A stretch of DNA of 64,000 nucleotides from an uncultured Kiritimatiellota bacterium (lineage in GTDB: Bacteria; Verrucomicrobiota; Kiritimatiellia; RFP12; UBA1067), in the NCBI GenBank assembly GCA_934635225.1, contig CAKTYZ010000004.1, positions 124,001 to 188,000 on the forward strand. Reading direction: 5' to 3'. The notes beneath the pieces are model-generated. The model searched no databases. It was not told where the DNA came from and worked only from the letters and a program-made list of their open reading frames with translations. Of the stretch, positions 7,606-17,425 are shown in pieces. How positions within the stretch are numbered: position 1 is the stretch's first letter; the number at the start of each line of letters is the position of its first letter. The position numbers and the translations under genes are program-made.

Positions 7606-8925
7606 GTGAGATTCTTGATTCATACTTACGGTTGCCAGATGAATGTGCGCGACTCGGAGGCCGTCGAGGCCTTACTGGTTGCGGCAGGGCACGAGTTGGT
7701 CTTGAGGGAAGACGAAGCTGAACTCGTCCTGATTAACAGTTGCACGGTCCGTCAGAAAGCCGAAGAAAAAGCCATAGGCAAAGCGGGCAATCTTTTGGCC
7801 GAAGGCAAGGTCGTTGGATTGATGGGGTGCGCCGTGAAACGTATGGGATCGGATGTCTTCAAGAGACTTCCAAAGCTTCATTTCGCAGTCGGACCACGCC
7901 GCTTCGGGTTAATACCGAAAATCATCTCGAACGCGCACTTCCCGACGTTGGAAGTGGGCGATGACGAGATTCCGCAAGGGTTAGATGCGCATCCAGACAT
8001 TCGACGTGCCGGCACATTTGCACAAGTTCAGAGTTATGTCACCGTCTTGCTGGGGTGCGACAACCGCTGTAGTTATTGCATCGTCCCGGATGTGCGCGGA
8101 CACGAATATTCGCGTCCGGCAAAAGATGTCATTGCGGAAGTGCGCTGTCTTGCGGCGCACGGCGTGAGAGAAGTCTGCCTTTTGGGACAGAGCGTCCTAC
8201 GCTATGGTATTCGCAATAAGGCATGGGAGACGAGCGAAGGAGAGGCGTTCCCGAGGCTTCTCCGCGCATTGCAGGAGATTGACGGTCTGGAACGCATTCG
8301 CTTCACCTCCGCGCATCCGAAAGGCTGCACGGACGAGCTTCTGGCTGCCTATCGCGATTGCCCGAAGGTCTGCCGTCACCTGCATCTCCCCGTCCAGTCC
8401 GGTTCGGACCGCATCCTTGGCGAAATGGGGAGACACTACACGCGTGCGGAATATCTAGAAGCTGTGCGCAAGCTCCGCGCATTTGATCCCGAGTTCGCGA
8501 TCACGACGGATGTGATTGTCGGCTATCCCGGTGAGACGGAGTCTGATTTCGGGGAAACGCGTTCGCTGATGGAAGAAGCAGGCTTCGACAATGCGTTCAT
8601 CTTCAAGTATTCGCCGCGTCCGGGCACACGGAGCGCCGCACTGCCAGACGATGTGCCGACGGCAGAGAAGGAGCGCCGCGATCAGATCTTGCTGGCCGAC
8701 CAGGAGATTCGGGGGCAACGGCGTAATGATGCGCTCGTCGGCACGGTACGCGAAGTCATGGTCGAAGGACCTTCGAAACGGAACAAGACGCGCCTTTCGG
8801 GCCGCGATTCGGGCAACCGCATCGTCGTCTGGGATGCGGCTGAGATTCCGCTCGACATTGGCACGCTCGTTCGTGTGCGCATCACAGAAGCTCATCCACA
8901 AATACTGATTGGAGAATTAACATGA
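7606..8925 (+). CDS. miaB: tRNA-2-methylthio-N6-dimethylallyladenosine synthase MiaB
   Basis: This radical-SAM methylthiotransferase acts on i6A37 of tRNA. It has 439 residues with the three N-terminal cluster cysteines (C10 in TYGCQMN, C46 in NSCTVR, C75 in MGCAVKR), the radical-SAM motif at C151, C155 and C158 (GCDNRCSYCIVPD) and a C-terminal TRAM domain. The start is GTG 7606; the conserved N-terminus RFLIHTYGCQMN follows it at once. Its stop overlaps the dapB start as ATGA. The neighbouring methyltransferase also modifies RNA. Confidence 0.96.
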   Translation: MRFLIHTYGCQMNVRDSEAVEALLVAAGHELVLREDEAELVLINSCTVRQKAEEKAIGKAGNLLAEGKVVGLMGCAVKRMGSDVFKRLPKLHFAVGPRRFGLIPKIISNAHFPTLEVGDDEIPQGLDAHPDIRRAGTFAQVQSYVTVLLGCDNRCSYCIVPDVRGHEYSRPAKDVIAEVRCLAAHGVREVCLLGQSVLRYGIRNKAWETSEGEAFPRLLRALQEIDGLERIRFTSAHPKGCTDELLAAYRDCPKVCRHLHLPVQSGSDRILGEMGRHYTRAEYLEAVRKLRAFDPEFAITTDVIVGYPGETESDFGETRSLMEEAGFDNAFIFKYSPRPGTRSAALPDDVPTAEKERRDQILLADQEIRGQRRNDALVGTVREVMVEGPSKRNKTRLSGRDSGNRIVVWDAAEIPLDIGTLVRVRITEAHPQILIGELT

Positions 8926-9647
8926 AGATTGCGATTGTCGGCGCCGCTGGGCGCATGGGGAGAAAACTTATCGAACTGTCGAAGGACGCAGGACTTGAGG
9001 TTGCTGCGCAAATCGATGTCGCTGAAGGATACGCGCGGTCGTGGACAGCTGGAGTCGAAGGTGTCATTGACTTCTCGTATCACACAAGTGTTCCCGCGTT
9101 CGTCACGCAGGCGGCAACCGAAGGAATCCCCTATGTGATTGGCACGACAGGACTGACGCCAGACGAGCAGAAAACCGTTGATGCCGCCGCACAGAAGATT
9201 CCGATCGTTCAGAGTGGGAACTACTCATTGGGCATCAACCTTTTGCTGGAACTCGTCAAGAAAGCCGCGTCGATTCTCGAATCTGGATATGATATTGAAG
9301 TGACGGAAATGCACCATCGCCACAAAAAAGACGCGCCATCAGGCACGGCTCTCATGCTTGCCAGATCGGCAGCGGAAGGGCGCGGACGGGATAACGACTT
9401 CATCTACGGCCGCCATGGGGACATCGGCGAACGCCCGATTGGAGAAATTGCCATTCATGCCTTGCGCGGCGGCTCGGTCGTTGGGGATCATACGGTCATG
9501 TTTGCGGGCGAATTGGAGCGAGTCGAACTCACACACAGGGCGCAGGACCGCGCCGCATTTGCCGCAGGCGCCTTGAAGGCCCTTGTCTGGGCAAAAGGGC
9601 GTGCGGCAGGCATCTATACGATGCGTCATGTTCTTGGCTTCATCTAA
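8922..9647 (+). CDS. dapB: 4-hydroxy-tetrahydrodipicolinate reductase
   Basis: The enzyme reduces the dihydrodipicolinate precursor with NAD(P)H in the lysine/diaminopimelate pathway. The 241-residue protein shows the N-terminal nucleotide fold (MKIAIVGAAGRMGRKL), VIDFSYH, YVIGTTGL, and the signature EMHHRHKKDAPSGTAL with catalytic His and Lys. It is a little shorter than the usual 265-275 residues. A GGAGAA ribosome site lies in the end of miaB, whose stop overlaps the ATG. Confidence 0.96.
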   Translation: MKIAIVGAAGRMGRKLIELSKDAGLEVAAQIDVAEGYARSWTAGVEGVIDFSYHTSVPAFVTQAATEGIPYVIGTTGLTPDEQKTVDAAAQKIPIVQSGNYSLGINLLLELVKKAASILESGYDIEVTEMHHRHKKDAPSGTALMLARSAAEGRGRDNDFIYGRHGDIGERPIGEIAIHALRGGSVVGDHTVMFAGELERVELTHRAQDRAAFAAGALKALVWAKGRAAGIYTMRHVLGFI

Positions 9648-9703
9648 AACGATAATTTAAACGCCCTGAGAAGGGAGATACGACAAAGATAAGGAGGAAA
9701 CCC

Positions 9704-10807
9704 ATGAGTGGAAGTCTGAATGTAAAGGCGGCAGGAAGCTGCCAGTGGGACGCGGCAAGTCTAGGCGAGATTATGCTTCGATTTGATCCAGGCGACGGGC
9801 GCATCCATACCGCGCGCGAATTCAAGGTCTGGGAAGGTGGCGGCGAATACAATGTCGTGCGCGGATTGCGTCGTTGCTTTGGCCTCAAAACAACGGCGGT
9901 TACGTCATTTGCGGACAATCCCGTCGGGCGACTCGTCGAGGACTTCATGCTTCAGGGCGGCATTGATACCAGCCATGTCTCTTGGGCGAAGTTCGACGGA
10001 ATCGGGCGCAATGTTCGCAATGGCCTTAATTTTGTCGAACGTGGCTTCGGTTGCCGTGGCGCACGCTCCTGTGCAGACCGAGGCTTGACCGCTGTCAGTC
10101 AGCTCAAGCCCGGGCAAATAGACTGGGTGAAGCTCTTCGGGCAGGAGGGCGTTCGCTGGTTCCATACGGGCGGTATTTTCGCTGCGCTTTCGGAAACGAC
10201 GGCGGATGTCTGCATCGAAGCACTTAAAGCCGCAAAAAAATTCGGAACGATTACGTCGTACGACCTCAATTATCGCGCTAGCCTTTGGAAATCCATCGGC
10301 GGACAGGCTAAAGCACAAGCCGTTAACCGTGAAATCGCGAAATACGTAGATGTCATGATCGGCAATGAAGAGGACTTCACCGCCGCGCTTGGCATTGAAG
10401 TCGAAGGTGTTGACAAGAACATGACGACGCTTCCAATCGAGGGTTTTCGCAAAATGATTGACAAGGCCGTAGCGCAGTACCCGAACTTCAAGGCGGTCGC
10501 GACAACGCTTCGTTCAGTGAAGTCCGCGACAATCAACGACTGGTCGGCGATTTGCTGGTACAAGGGCGAACTTCATCAGTCGATTTCACGCCCCTCACTT
10601 GAGATCTATGATCGCGTTGGCGGAGGCGATTCGTTCGCATCCGGATTGATCTATGGCTTCATCACATTTGACGACGCTGAAAAGGCCGTCAATTACGGAG
10701 CCGCACATGGCGCACTGGCGATGACCACGCCAGGCGACACCTCCATGGCCACGCTTGCCGATGTCGAAAAGCTCGTTGGCGGCGGAAGCGCACGCGTTGA
10801 CCGCTGA
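9704..10807 (+). CDS. PfkB-family carbohydrate kinase, 2-keto-3-deoxygluconate kinase type
   Basis: The protein has 367 residues. It has the PfkB sugar-binding start (LGEIMLRFDPGDGRI, FKVWEGGGEYNV) and the C-terminal ATP/anion-hole motif DRVGGGDSFASGLIYG with the catalytic Asp. The segment RNGLNFVERGFGCRGA is typical of 2-dehydro-3-deoxygluconokinase relatives, which phosphorylate KDG from uronate breakdown. A strong AAGGAGGAAA ribosome site precedes ATG 9704, after a 56-base gap from dapB. KDG kinase activity would suit an organism feeding on uronic-acid polysaccharides, but no other uronate genes are in the window. Confidence 0.85.
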   Translation: MSGSLNVKAAGSCQWDAASLGEIMLRFDPGDGRIHTAREFKVWEGGGEYNVVRGLRRCFGLKTTAVTSFADNPVGRLVEDFMLQGGIDTSHVSWAKFDGIGRNVRNGLNFVERGFGCRGARSCADRGLTAVSQLKPGQIDWVKLFGQEGVRWFHTGGIFAALSETTADVCIEALKAAKKFGTITSYDLNYRASLWKSIGGQAKAQAVNREIAKYVDVMIGNEEDFTAALGIEVEGVDKNMTTLPIEGFRKMIDKAVAQYPNFKAVATTLRSVKSATINDWSAICWYKGELHQSISRPSLEIYDRVGGGDSFASGLIYGFITFDDAEKAVNYGAAHGALAMTTPGDTSMATLADVEKLVGGGSARVDR

Positions 10808-10829
10808 CGAGGCGCGTTCGTTCACCCTT

Positions 10830-11813
10830 TCAGTCGGGAATGCCCCAATCCACGCACGCATCACCGTTCTTAACGGAGATTGCGTGCGTGTCCGTTTCTG
10901 GAAGGGGACTTGTCGCCTTTTTTTTGCTCGTCTTCGTAGATTTTCGCAGAGGCTTTTTCTGCGTCGGCTTCATGCTTTCTTTCTCGTCGTCATCAAAATA
11001 GTTGATTGGCGTGAGAGATTCCTCTGCCGAATCAGGGGCCGTACCATTTTCTGTTTCGACAAAGTGCTGCTCGTCGTCATTTATTTCATCTTCATCCTCT
11101 ATCCGATCCAAATCGTCAAGAATTTGATCAATGACATCGTGTGTCGCTGGAAGGGGAGTCTTCTGGCGGGTATTCGGGACTTTCAAAGCCTTCTTCGGCG
11201 CGTACAGTTCTGGATAGTGCTTTCGTCGATATGCTTCTAATTCCTCTTCGCGACGACGTTTCTGTTCTGCGGCGTTCTTTTCCTTTTCCGCTTTGAGCAA
11301 AGCCTGAAGACGCCTGATCTCAAGTTCTTCAGCCGAGGGATGGCATGGTTTCTCGGAGACCGGCACCATCGTAGCAGGACGTGTCGTGTTGCTCGTTTCC
11401 GCGACTGCTTTTGCGGCTTCTGCTTTATTTTGGGCTTCCAAGATCTTGCGCTGAAGTTCGTCCAGTTTCGATGTGAGAGCCAAGAGGGCAACATTGTCCT
11501 GCGGCGACTGGACGACGACGGCAGAACCTGTCGAGCGGTCTTTCATGGCGAACTCGACAAGACGATCATTAAGCAATTGATTGCGGTTGCTGACACTCAT
11601 CAAGAGGCCGACAAAGATGGCAATCACAAACAACATGAGTGCGCCAAAAAAGCATCCCATCGCCAACAAGCGCTTGCGAGCCTTGGCTTGCTCAGCGTCT
11701 ATGTATTGTTGAAATGCCTTCAGAACAGGAAAGTCTTCAAGAGCGTCACTCGAAGGCGCGTAAAGACTGACGGCATTTGACTGATATTCAGGATTGATTG
11801 GATTGGCTTTCAT
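10830..11813 (-). CDS. Single-span membrane protein with charged coiled-coil tail, unknown function
   Basis: Not a family I recognise. The 327-residue protein has a soluble N-terminus of about 48 residues, one transmembrane helix (about 49-74), then a Gln/Glu/Lys-rich helical stretch that looks coiled-coil (about 105-190, KAEKEKNAAEQKRRREEELE). It ends in an acidic region followed by a very basic Lys/Thr/Ser segment. Its start is 56 bases after the stop of the upstream gene, so it may be the last gene of the guaB-lepB-kinase operon. No strong ribosome site is visible. Confidence 0.6.
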   Translation of the reverse strand: MKANPINPEYQSNAVSLYAPSSDALEDFPVLKAFQQYIDAEQAKARKRLLAMGCFFGALMLFVIAIFVGLLMSVSNRNQLLNDRLVEFAMKDRSTGSAVVVQSPQDNVALLALTSKLDELQRKILEAQNKAEAAKAVAETSNTTRPATMVPVSEKPCHPSAEELEIRRLQALLKAEKEKNAAEQKRRREEELEAYRRKHYPELYAPKKALKVPNTRQKTPLPATHDVIDQILDDLDRIEDEDEINDDEQHFVETENGTAPDSAEESLTPINYFDDDEKESMKPTQKKPLRKSTKTSKKKATSPLPETDTHAISVKNGDACVDWGIPD

Positions 11814-11869
11814 GACTTATCATCAGGCCTTCCGCAACTGGAGCGGAACCGGCGTTATGTTAACTATCG

Positions 11870-12922
11870 TTATTCTGCCTCAAAGACATACCAGTTGAGA
11901 ATCGACACGCCCGTCATTTTTGACATTGCGGCGTAAAGGCGTGACAACGGCAGATTTTTCAAGGAATAGATGAAACAGGTATCTGTCTTTGCGTAAGTCC
12001 GCGCCGAGTCGAAGGAGATCTTCTTGGGCGTTAGCTTGGGGTCATCGCCCTCAACCGTCCAGTCCTCTTCGATGAAGACAAGCCGATCTTCTGAGCCATC
12101 GTCTTTTGACCCGAGCGTCAACTCAAACGGCTGCGTCAATCGTTGCTTCCTGTTTCTCCAACTAACGGACGGCAGAAACGCCCGATAGAACAAATGTCCA
12201 ACGGGTCGCCCATTGAACTTGACTCGGGGTGAATCGATGATTGAAATTGCCTGCGCAACCGCCGTTGCTTCTGCGACCGTCAAAGAAGGATCTAGATCAG
12301 CATAGACGACAATCTCGTTTTTGTCTGCAGCGGTTTTGATCTGGCGAAACTCTTGAGATGCCGTCCCTGGCCTAAAGACTACGGAAAGGACCTGCGGCAT
12401 GGTCTTGTCGTCCCATGAAAGAGTAAATGTCTTTCGTTCCCCTTTCTTCAGCGTGACTTTTGCCGAATGAGCACCGTAGACATCGCCCTGCGGATAACTT
12501 CCGTTATAGACGATGGGCGATTGGGCGAGCGAATAAAGCGACAAAAAAGACCGTGGCATCACATCGGAGGCTACAACAGTCCCCTTCTGATCTCGTGTGC
12601 CGCCCGTATAGATAAAATCAGCGGAAGAAAGGCCTTCGGGCCAACGCGTCTCAATGAATTCGGATGTTTTCGGTTCAATCTTCACGCGACAACCGACAGG
12701 CCAAAGGACACAGGACGAAACATCAGTCGCTTGTCCCTTGGGAAGGCCCGCTTTTTCAAGCCGTTTGCAAAGTTCATCAAGAGGCTCATCCAGAAGAAAA
12801 ATCGTTTCGTAATCGCGATCCGAGTCCTTCCCGGCAAAGAGGAATTCTATCGGTGTTCCCTTCTCCACTCCTGTTGCAGTGGCAGTAAAGGAAAGCGAAG
12901 CAGCCAGAAGAATTGAAATCAT
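11870..12922 (-). CDS. Secreted protein of unknown function
   Basis: The 350-residue product begins with a short hydrophobic signal (MISILLAASLSFTATATG) and no later membrane span, so it is probably exported. I recognise no family. A segment with SYPQGDVYGAHSAKVTLKKGERKTFTLSWDD suggests a beta-sandwich. The start overlaps the stop of the aminotransferase gene as ATGA, so it is translationally coupled to it. It may be a client of the signal peptidase encoded two genes upstream, though that is only context. Confidence 0.65.
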   Translation of the reverse strand: MISILLAASLSFTATATGVEKGTPIEFLFAGKDSDRDYETIFLLDEPLDELCKRLEKAGLPKGQATDVSSCVLWPVGCRVKIEPKTSEFIETRWPEGLSSADFIYTGGTRDQKGTVVASDVMPRSFLSLYSLAQSPIVYNGSYPQGDVYGAHSAKVTLKKGERKTFTLSWDDKTMPQVLSVVFRPGTASQEFRQIKTAADKNEIVVYADLDPSLTVAEATAVAQAISIIDSPRVKFNGRPVGHLFYRAFLPSVSWRNRKQRLTQPFELTLGSKDDGSEDRLVFIEEDWTVEGDDPKLTPKKISFDSARTYAKTDTCFIYSLKNLPLSRLYAAMSKMTGVSILNWYVFEAE

Positions 12923-14136
12923 GTAAAGGATTGAACCGCGCGCTTAAAGCCTTCGGCACTCCGCGCGATGATTGACTCGTCAACACTGCAGCAAATGCGG
13001 ACATACCCCGCATAACCAAAGCCGCTGCCGGGAACGACGAGAATGTGTTCTTTGACAAGTTCATCGACAAACGCGACATCGTCCGAGACAGGACTCTTGG
13101 CGAAGAAATAGAACGCGCCCTTCGGCATGGCAAACTCCACACCCGCCTCTGTCAGGACTTTTGCCATCAGTTTGCGTCGGCGGTCATAGACTTCAAGATC
13201 AACCGTTTCGTCCAGAAGCGCAGCCGCAAGACGTTGCCCGAGAACCGGCGCATTCACATAGCCAAGCGTACGGTTCGTGAGCGTGACGGCTTGCATCACT
13301 TGGTCTTGTCCGGGCATTTCAGGATGCGCGACAAAATACCCAATGCGTTCGCCGGCAAGAGAAAGGGTCTTTGAGAAAGAACCCAACACGCAGGCCCATT
13401 TTGTCAGCGGAAGAACAGCTGGAACGGTCTCCCCGTCAAAGGCAAAAGCACGATATGGTTCGTCCGAGAGGAGGAAGAGCGGACGGAGACCGTCTTGTTT
13501 CGCACGATGTTCGTTTTCTTCGTCAACAAGTGCCGCAATAGACCGAAGGACTTCGCGCGGATAGATGCATCCTGTCGGATTATTGGGTGAATTGAGGATG
13601 ATGGCGCGTGTTTTTGGCGTGATTGCCGCCGCAATCCCCTTCACATCTGGGAAAAACGTCGGCGGAACGGACGGCACTGTCTTGAGGACTCCGCCAAAGT
13701 GTCCGCAATAGGAACTATATTCAACGAAATAAGGCGCGGGCGTGATGACTTCGTCTCCCGGTTCAATAACCGCTCGGAAGAAACTTACCATTGCGCCGGC
13801 CGCGCCAACAGTCATAATAACGTCTTTTGCGACAACAGGCGTTTCCTGCTGGCGTGAAAGAAGCTGCGCCATGGCCTCGCGTACAGACGGTATACCGGCA
13901 TTCGGGCAATAGCCGAGGCCCAATGGCTGAATCGCCATGTCGGCCAAGCGAATCAGTATGTCGCGCGTGCGCGGTGGTGGCGGGACATCTGGATTGCCAA
14001 GCGAAAAGTCACAGACCGAATCTGCACCAAACTCGCGTTTCAGCTCAAGCCCTTTCTCAAACATCTTGCGGATGAAGCTGGAGCCCGCCATTGCGCGGGC
14101 AATGCCATTCGTAACAAGTTGCATATTCTTCTTCAC
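12919..14136 (-). CDS. Pyridoxal-phosphate aminotransferase, class I/II
   Basis: A fold-type I aminotransferase of 405 residues. It has SPNNPTGCIYP, LSDEPYRAF and the PLP-lysine motif GSFSKTLSLAGERIGYF, close to the AspC/AlaT group; substrate cannot be fixed. GTG 14136 overlaps the kinase stop as GTGA, matching the other junctions in this operon; ATG 14124 (MQLVTNG) is the alternative, with GGAG 11 bases ahead. Its own stop overlaps the next gene as ATGA. Lying inside an operon with a Ser/Thr kinase and signal peptidase is unusual for an aminotransferase. Confidence 0.9.
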   Translation of the reverse strand: MKKNMQLVTNGIARAMAGSSFIRKMFEKGLELKREFGADSVCDFSLGNPDVPPPPRTRDILIRLADMAIQPLGLGYCPNAGIPSVREAMAQLLSRQQETPVVAKDVIMTVGAAGAMVSFFRAVIEPGDEVITPAPYFVEYSSYCGHFGGVLKTVPSVPPTFFPDVKGIAAAITPKTRAIILNSPNNPTGCIYPREVLRSIAALVDEENEHRAKQDGLRPLFLLSDEPYRAFAFDGETVPAVLPLTKWACVLGSFSKTLSLAGERIGYFVAHPEMPGQDQVMQAVTLTNRTLGYVNAPVLGQRLAAALLDETVDLEVYDRRRKLMAKVLTEAGVEFAMPKGAFYFFAKSPVSDDVAFVDELVKEHILVVPGSGFGYAGYVRICCSVDESIIARSAEGFKRAVQSFT

Positions 14137-16676
14137 TCCGTTGTCGTGTCAAAAGTGATTTCGGGAAAGATCTCTTTCGCGGTCTTCGCGTACTCGGGGA
14201 ACTCCTCAACGGTCTGTCTTGCAAGTTTCTCACCAGTCTTGATTGCGCTCTCATTGTCTTCATAAAAGAGCTGCAAAGTCAAGACGGCGCCCGTCATTGC
14301 ATCTGCCCAGTCCTTGAGGTTGAGCTTTGGACGCGCATGATCGCGACCTCGGATGATGAAGTGGTTGATAACCTCGTTCAAGTGGCTCGGCTCCTTGTAG
14401 AACTTATGCCAAGGGAGGCGCATTTTCGTCTTGCCACGCTCCATGTTTATTTCGCGCTCATTGGCAGAGATGACCTTTGCGCCCTTGATTTTGGTTTTGT
14501 TGCGGAAGACATAACCGCCCAGGCTCTTGATGAAGACCTCCTGCATCTTCTTCATGTCATTGACTTTGCGAATCTGGATGTCTGCAAGATGCAAGCCTTC
14601 TGGAGTCTTTAGGTCGGATTTTAGTGTTTCCAGCTGACGCAGGGCATTTCTCCAGTCGAGCTGACGAAGGGTCCCTTGCGAGACAATCGTCTCAAATTTT
14701 TCAGTCACGGACTTGATTTCCTCATCGACTTTTGCTTGACGCTCAGCCGCGAGCTTCTCTTGACGCTCCTTCTCGGCTGCAGCCGCCGCTTCGGCTTGAG
14801 CTTTGCGAGTCGCCTCAAGTTTCGCAATGCGTAGCCGTTTTTGCGTTTGATCGACAAGTTTTTCGCCACGCGTCTTGATGTAGGTAATGCCCTTGCGGAT
14901 ATTCTCAGCGTCCTTAGAGCCTTTGATTTGTTCAAACTGTTCAGACAAGGCAACCGAAAGCTTGCCGAGTGCGCGAGCGTTCTCTTCCGTTTTTTCCGTA
15001 AGCGCATCGCCCTCGGCGCTCTTCTTTACGAGTTGTCGCACGGCATGTCGAATGCGGATTGCGCTCGCCTGACAACCATAGGCGCGCGTCCAGAGTTCGT
15101 GCATCGTGGCAACTGCCGCCGGCAACTCCTCGGAAGGTTTCGTCGCATCAGGTTTCGCGTCTTTCTTCTTCGCGTCAGTCTTCTTGGCATCTTTCGCGGC
15201 AGTTGCCGCAGGAGCGTTTGTTGTCGCCGGTGCGGCAGAGGCTGCGACAGGAGCTTCGGCTTTGGGCGGCGCGTCATTTGTCGCGGCAATCGCATCCAGA
15301 AGCTCCTTCGTCGGTTGAATCTTCAAGAGTTTCGCATGCTCGGGCGCCAACAGATTGGCAAGTTCCTTCGTCGGTTGTTCGCATGCGTCAACCGCCCTCT
15401 GAGCGAATGCGTCAAACTCGTCGGCAAACTTGACGGCACGCGTCACCGTGTCTGTAACAGCTGAACGTGCCTTTGCATAGCCTTGGTCAATCTGACGCTG
15501 GACTTCTGCCGCCTTCGCGGCCTTGTCGGACACGACATACCACCAAAGGCCGCCACCGATTCCGGCGATGAGCAGGAGGCCGCCGAATGCGAAGAGAAGC
15601 ACTTTGACGAGCAAATTACCACCCTTCTCGTCTTCGTCGTTCTCCTCATTCGCGGAAGACACTGTCGCATCCTGTCCTGCCGCATCCCCTTCTTCGCGAT
15701 TCTCCGGACTCAATGTCGTAGGTGCTGCGCCCGGTCGTTTTGCGAACGTCGTCCGTCGTCCGCGTACGATCATTGTCCGACGTCCCGTTGTCGTCACGGC
15801 GCGTTTGACTGTTGATCCGCTTGTCGTTGCCGTGTCTTTCGTGAGACCTGTCGTCAAGACCTCCTTGAACGCTTCAAGCAATGACTCAAAACTCGGAAAG
15901 CGGTCTTCTTTGTTCAAGGCGAGCATGCGCATCACCAAATCATCGATCGCCGGCGTCAGATCGGCACGAATTTCGCTTGGTTTCTTCGGCGGACCGGCGA
16001 AACGCTTTTTGACGACGGCAATCGAGTCCTCGCCCTCAAACGGCGCAACGCCCGTAAGCGCGTGATAGAGCGTCCCGCCCAGAGAATACATGTCCGCACG
16101 GAAGTCTACCGGTTCCTTTCTCACCTTCTCAGGCGAGATGTAGTAAGGCGTCCCCCAGATTTCGTCCGTATCCTTCTGCATCGCCGCAAGGCCGAAGTCG
16201 ACAAGTTTCGCATTGCCGTTCGCGTCGAGAAGGATGTTTTCCGGCTTGACGTCGCCATGCACGCAACCTTGGTCATTCGCACATTGAAGAGCCTGTGCGA
16301 CCTGCTGGCAGATCTTGATGACGCGCGGAACGTCCGTCTTGCCAGGAGTTGCCTGCATAATCGAGTAAAGAGAACCGCCACAAGCGAGTTCCATCGCAAT
16401 ATAGGGCATTCCGTCGCAAATCCCATAGGAATAAACCTGCGCAATGTTCGGATGGATCAGACGCGCGACGGATTGCGCCTCGCGTTTGAACTTCTCCACA
16501 AACTCAGGGTCGTTGCCGTATTCCTTCAACATGACCTTGACGGCAACCGGGCGGTCAAGCATCTTGTCGCGCCCCATGTAGACGCCGCCCATGCCTCCCG
16601 AACCAAGTTCGCGCTCAAGCAGAAAATTGTCGTTTTCGCCGAAGAGTCCAGGTGTCTTGATCAACTGTTCGCTCAT
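14133..16676 (-). CDS. Membrane-anchored serine/threonine protein kinase with coiled-coil sensor region
   Basis: The PknB-type kinase domain is about residues 18-275: glycine loop GSGGMGGV (25-32), Lys47 in VAVK, VHGDVKPEN (139-147), DFG (160-162) and GTPYYISPE. The catalytic loop has HGD instead of HRD, so it is a non-RD kinase and should not need activation-loop phosphorylation in the usual way. A Thr/Arg-rich linker leads to one transmembrane helix (about 354-382). A long extracytoplasmic part follows, with Ala/Lys-rich and coiled-coil stretches and no PASTA repeats. Both gene ends overlap their neighbours by four bases. Confidence 0.93.
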   Translation of the reverse strand: MSEQLIKTPGLFGENDNFLLERELGSGGMGGVYMGRDKMLDRPVAVKVMLKEYGNDPEFVEKFKREAQSVARLIHPNIAQVYSYGICDGMPYIAMELACGGSLYSIMQATPGKTDVPRVIKICQQVAQALQCANDQGCVHGDVKPENILLDANGNAKLVDFGLAAMQKDTDEIWGTPYYISPEKVRKEPVDFRADMYSLGGTLYHALTGVAPFEGEDSIAVVKKRFAGPPKKPSEIRADLTPAIDDLVMRMLALNKEDRFPSFESLLEAFKEVLTTGLTKDTATTSGSTVKRAVTTTGRRTMIVRGRRTTFAKRPGAAPTTLSPENREEGDAAGQDATVSSANEENDEDEKGGNLLVKVLLFAFGGLLLIAGIGGGLWWYVVSDKAAKAAEVQRQIDQGYAKARSAVTDTVTRAVKFADEFDAFAQRAVDACEQPTKELANLLAPEHAKLLKIQPTKELLDAIAATNDAPPKAEAPVAASAAPATTNAPAATAAKDAKKTDAKKKDAKPDATKPSEELPAAVATMHELWTRAYGCQASAIRIRHAVRQLVKKSAEGDALTEKTEENARALGKLSVALSEQFEQIKGSKDAENIRKGITYIKTRGEKLVDQTQKRLRIAKLEATRKAQAEAAAAAEKERQEKLAAERQAKVDEEIKSVTEKFETIVSQGTLRQLDWRNALRQLETLKSDLKTPEGLHLADIQIRKVNDMKKMQEVFIKSLGGYVFRNKTKIKGAKVISANEREINMERGKTKMRLPWHKFYKEPSHLNEVINHFIIRGRDHARPKLNLKDWADAMTGAVLTLQLFYEDNESAIKTGEKLARQTVEEFPEYAKTAKEIFPEITFDTTTE

Positions 16677-17425
16677 TTAATAATTCTCCATCCGGTAATT
16701 GGCCAAAAGACAAATGATGCGCATCCGCGCAGGTTGCCGCGAGGGACCGTCCCCCAGTAACGGCTGTCAAAAGAGTTGTTGAAGTTGTCGCCGCACGCAA
16801 AGTATTCGTTGGGTCCCATCGTCACAGTCGTAGGATGACCCGCAACGGGGTGCTCCAGCTGATAAGTCTCGCCGGGACGGGCCTTCATCCGCTTGATGTA
16901 GTGCGTTCCCTGCGGCAAGTCGCGGATACCCGTTGTCGAGAAAATCATCACTTCGCCATCTTGCGGCTGGACGAAATTCCACTTCCAACGGTTGACGAAG
17001 ATGAAGTCACCCGTCGTGATTGCACCTTTCCAGAACGTCTCTCCAGCGCGCACAAATCGACCATGAAGCTCCCGGCAGGCATCCGTCGGAAGAGACCAAG
17101 ACTCCGCCGACGTCCCGACCTTCACTGTAGCAAAGCCATCGTGTCGCGGTACGCACCGGACCTGTCCTGAGACAGGCGCTTTCCATTCAACCGTGCGCGA
17201 TCCCGTGACAGCCCATTTGAGGACGGAAAGCGGGAACGCGTCCCAAGCCCCCTTCTCCACTCGCGTGTCCGTATGATACCCCCAAAGCGTCTCCTGCATT
17301 GAACCGGTCGGAATCTTGAAAGGCGTGTAGAAATAAGCGCGAAAGGCCATCGCAACCGAAATTGCGACGACCAACGTGTCCAGCCATTCCCGACCGTAGT
17401 CCTGCCAAGTCTTGCGGCGCGTCAC
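16673..17425 (-). CDS. lepB: Signal peptidase I
   Basis: The 250-residue membrane protease removes signal peptides from exported proteins. It has an N-terminal membrane helix (about 14-33), the nucleophile in KIPTGSMQETL (Ser42), the general-base Lys178 in HYIKRMKARPGE and the C-terminal box CGDNFNNSFDSRYWG. The start is GTG 17425, overlapping the upstream stop (GTGA); its stop overlaps the kinase start (ATGA). This window encodes many secreted enzymes that would be its clients. Confidence 0.96.
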   Translation of the reverse strand: MTRRKTWQDYGREWLDTLVVAISVAMAFRAYFYTPFKIPTGSMQETLWGYHTDTRVEKGAWDAFPLSVLKWAVTGSRTVEWKAPVSGQVRCVPRHDGFATVKVGTSAESWSLPTDACRELHGRFVRAGETFWKGAITTGDFIFVNRWKWNFVQPQDGEVMIFSTTGIRDLPQGTHYIKRMKARPGETYQLEHPVAGHPTTVTMGPNEYFACGDNFNNSFDSRYWGTVPRGNLRGCASFVFWPITGWRIIK

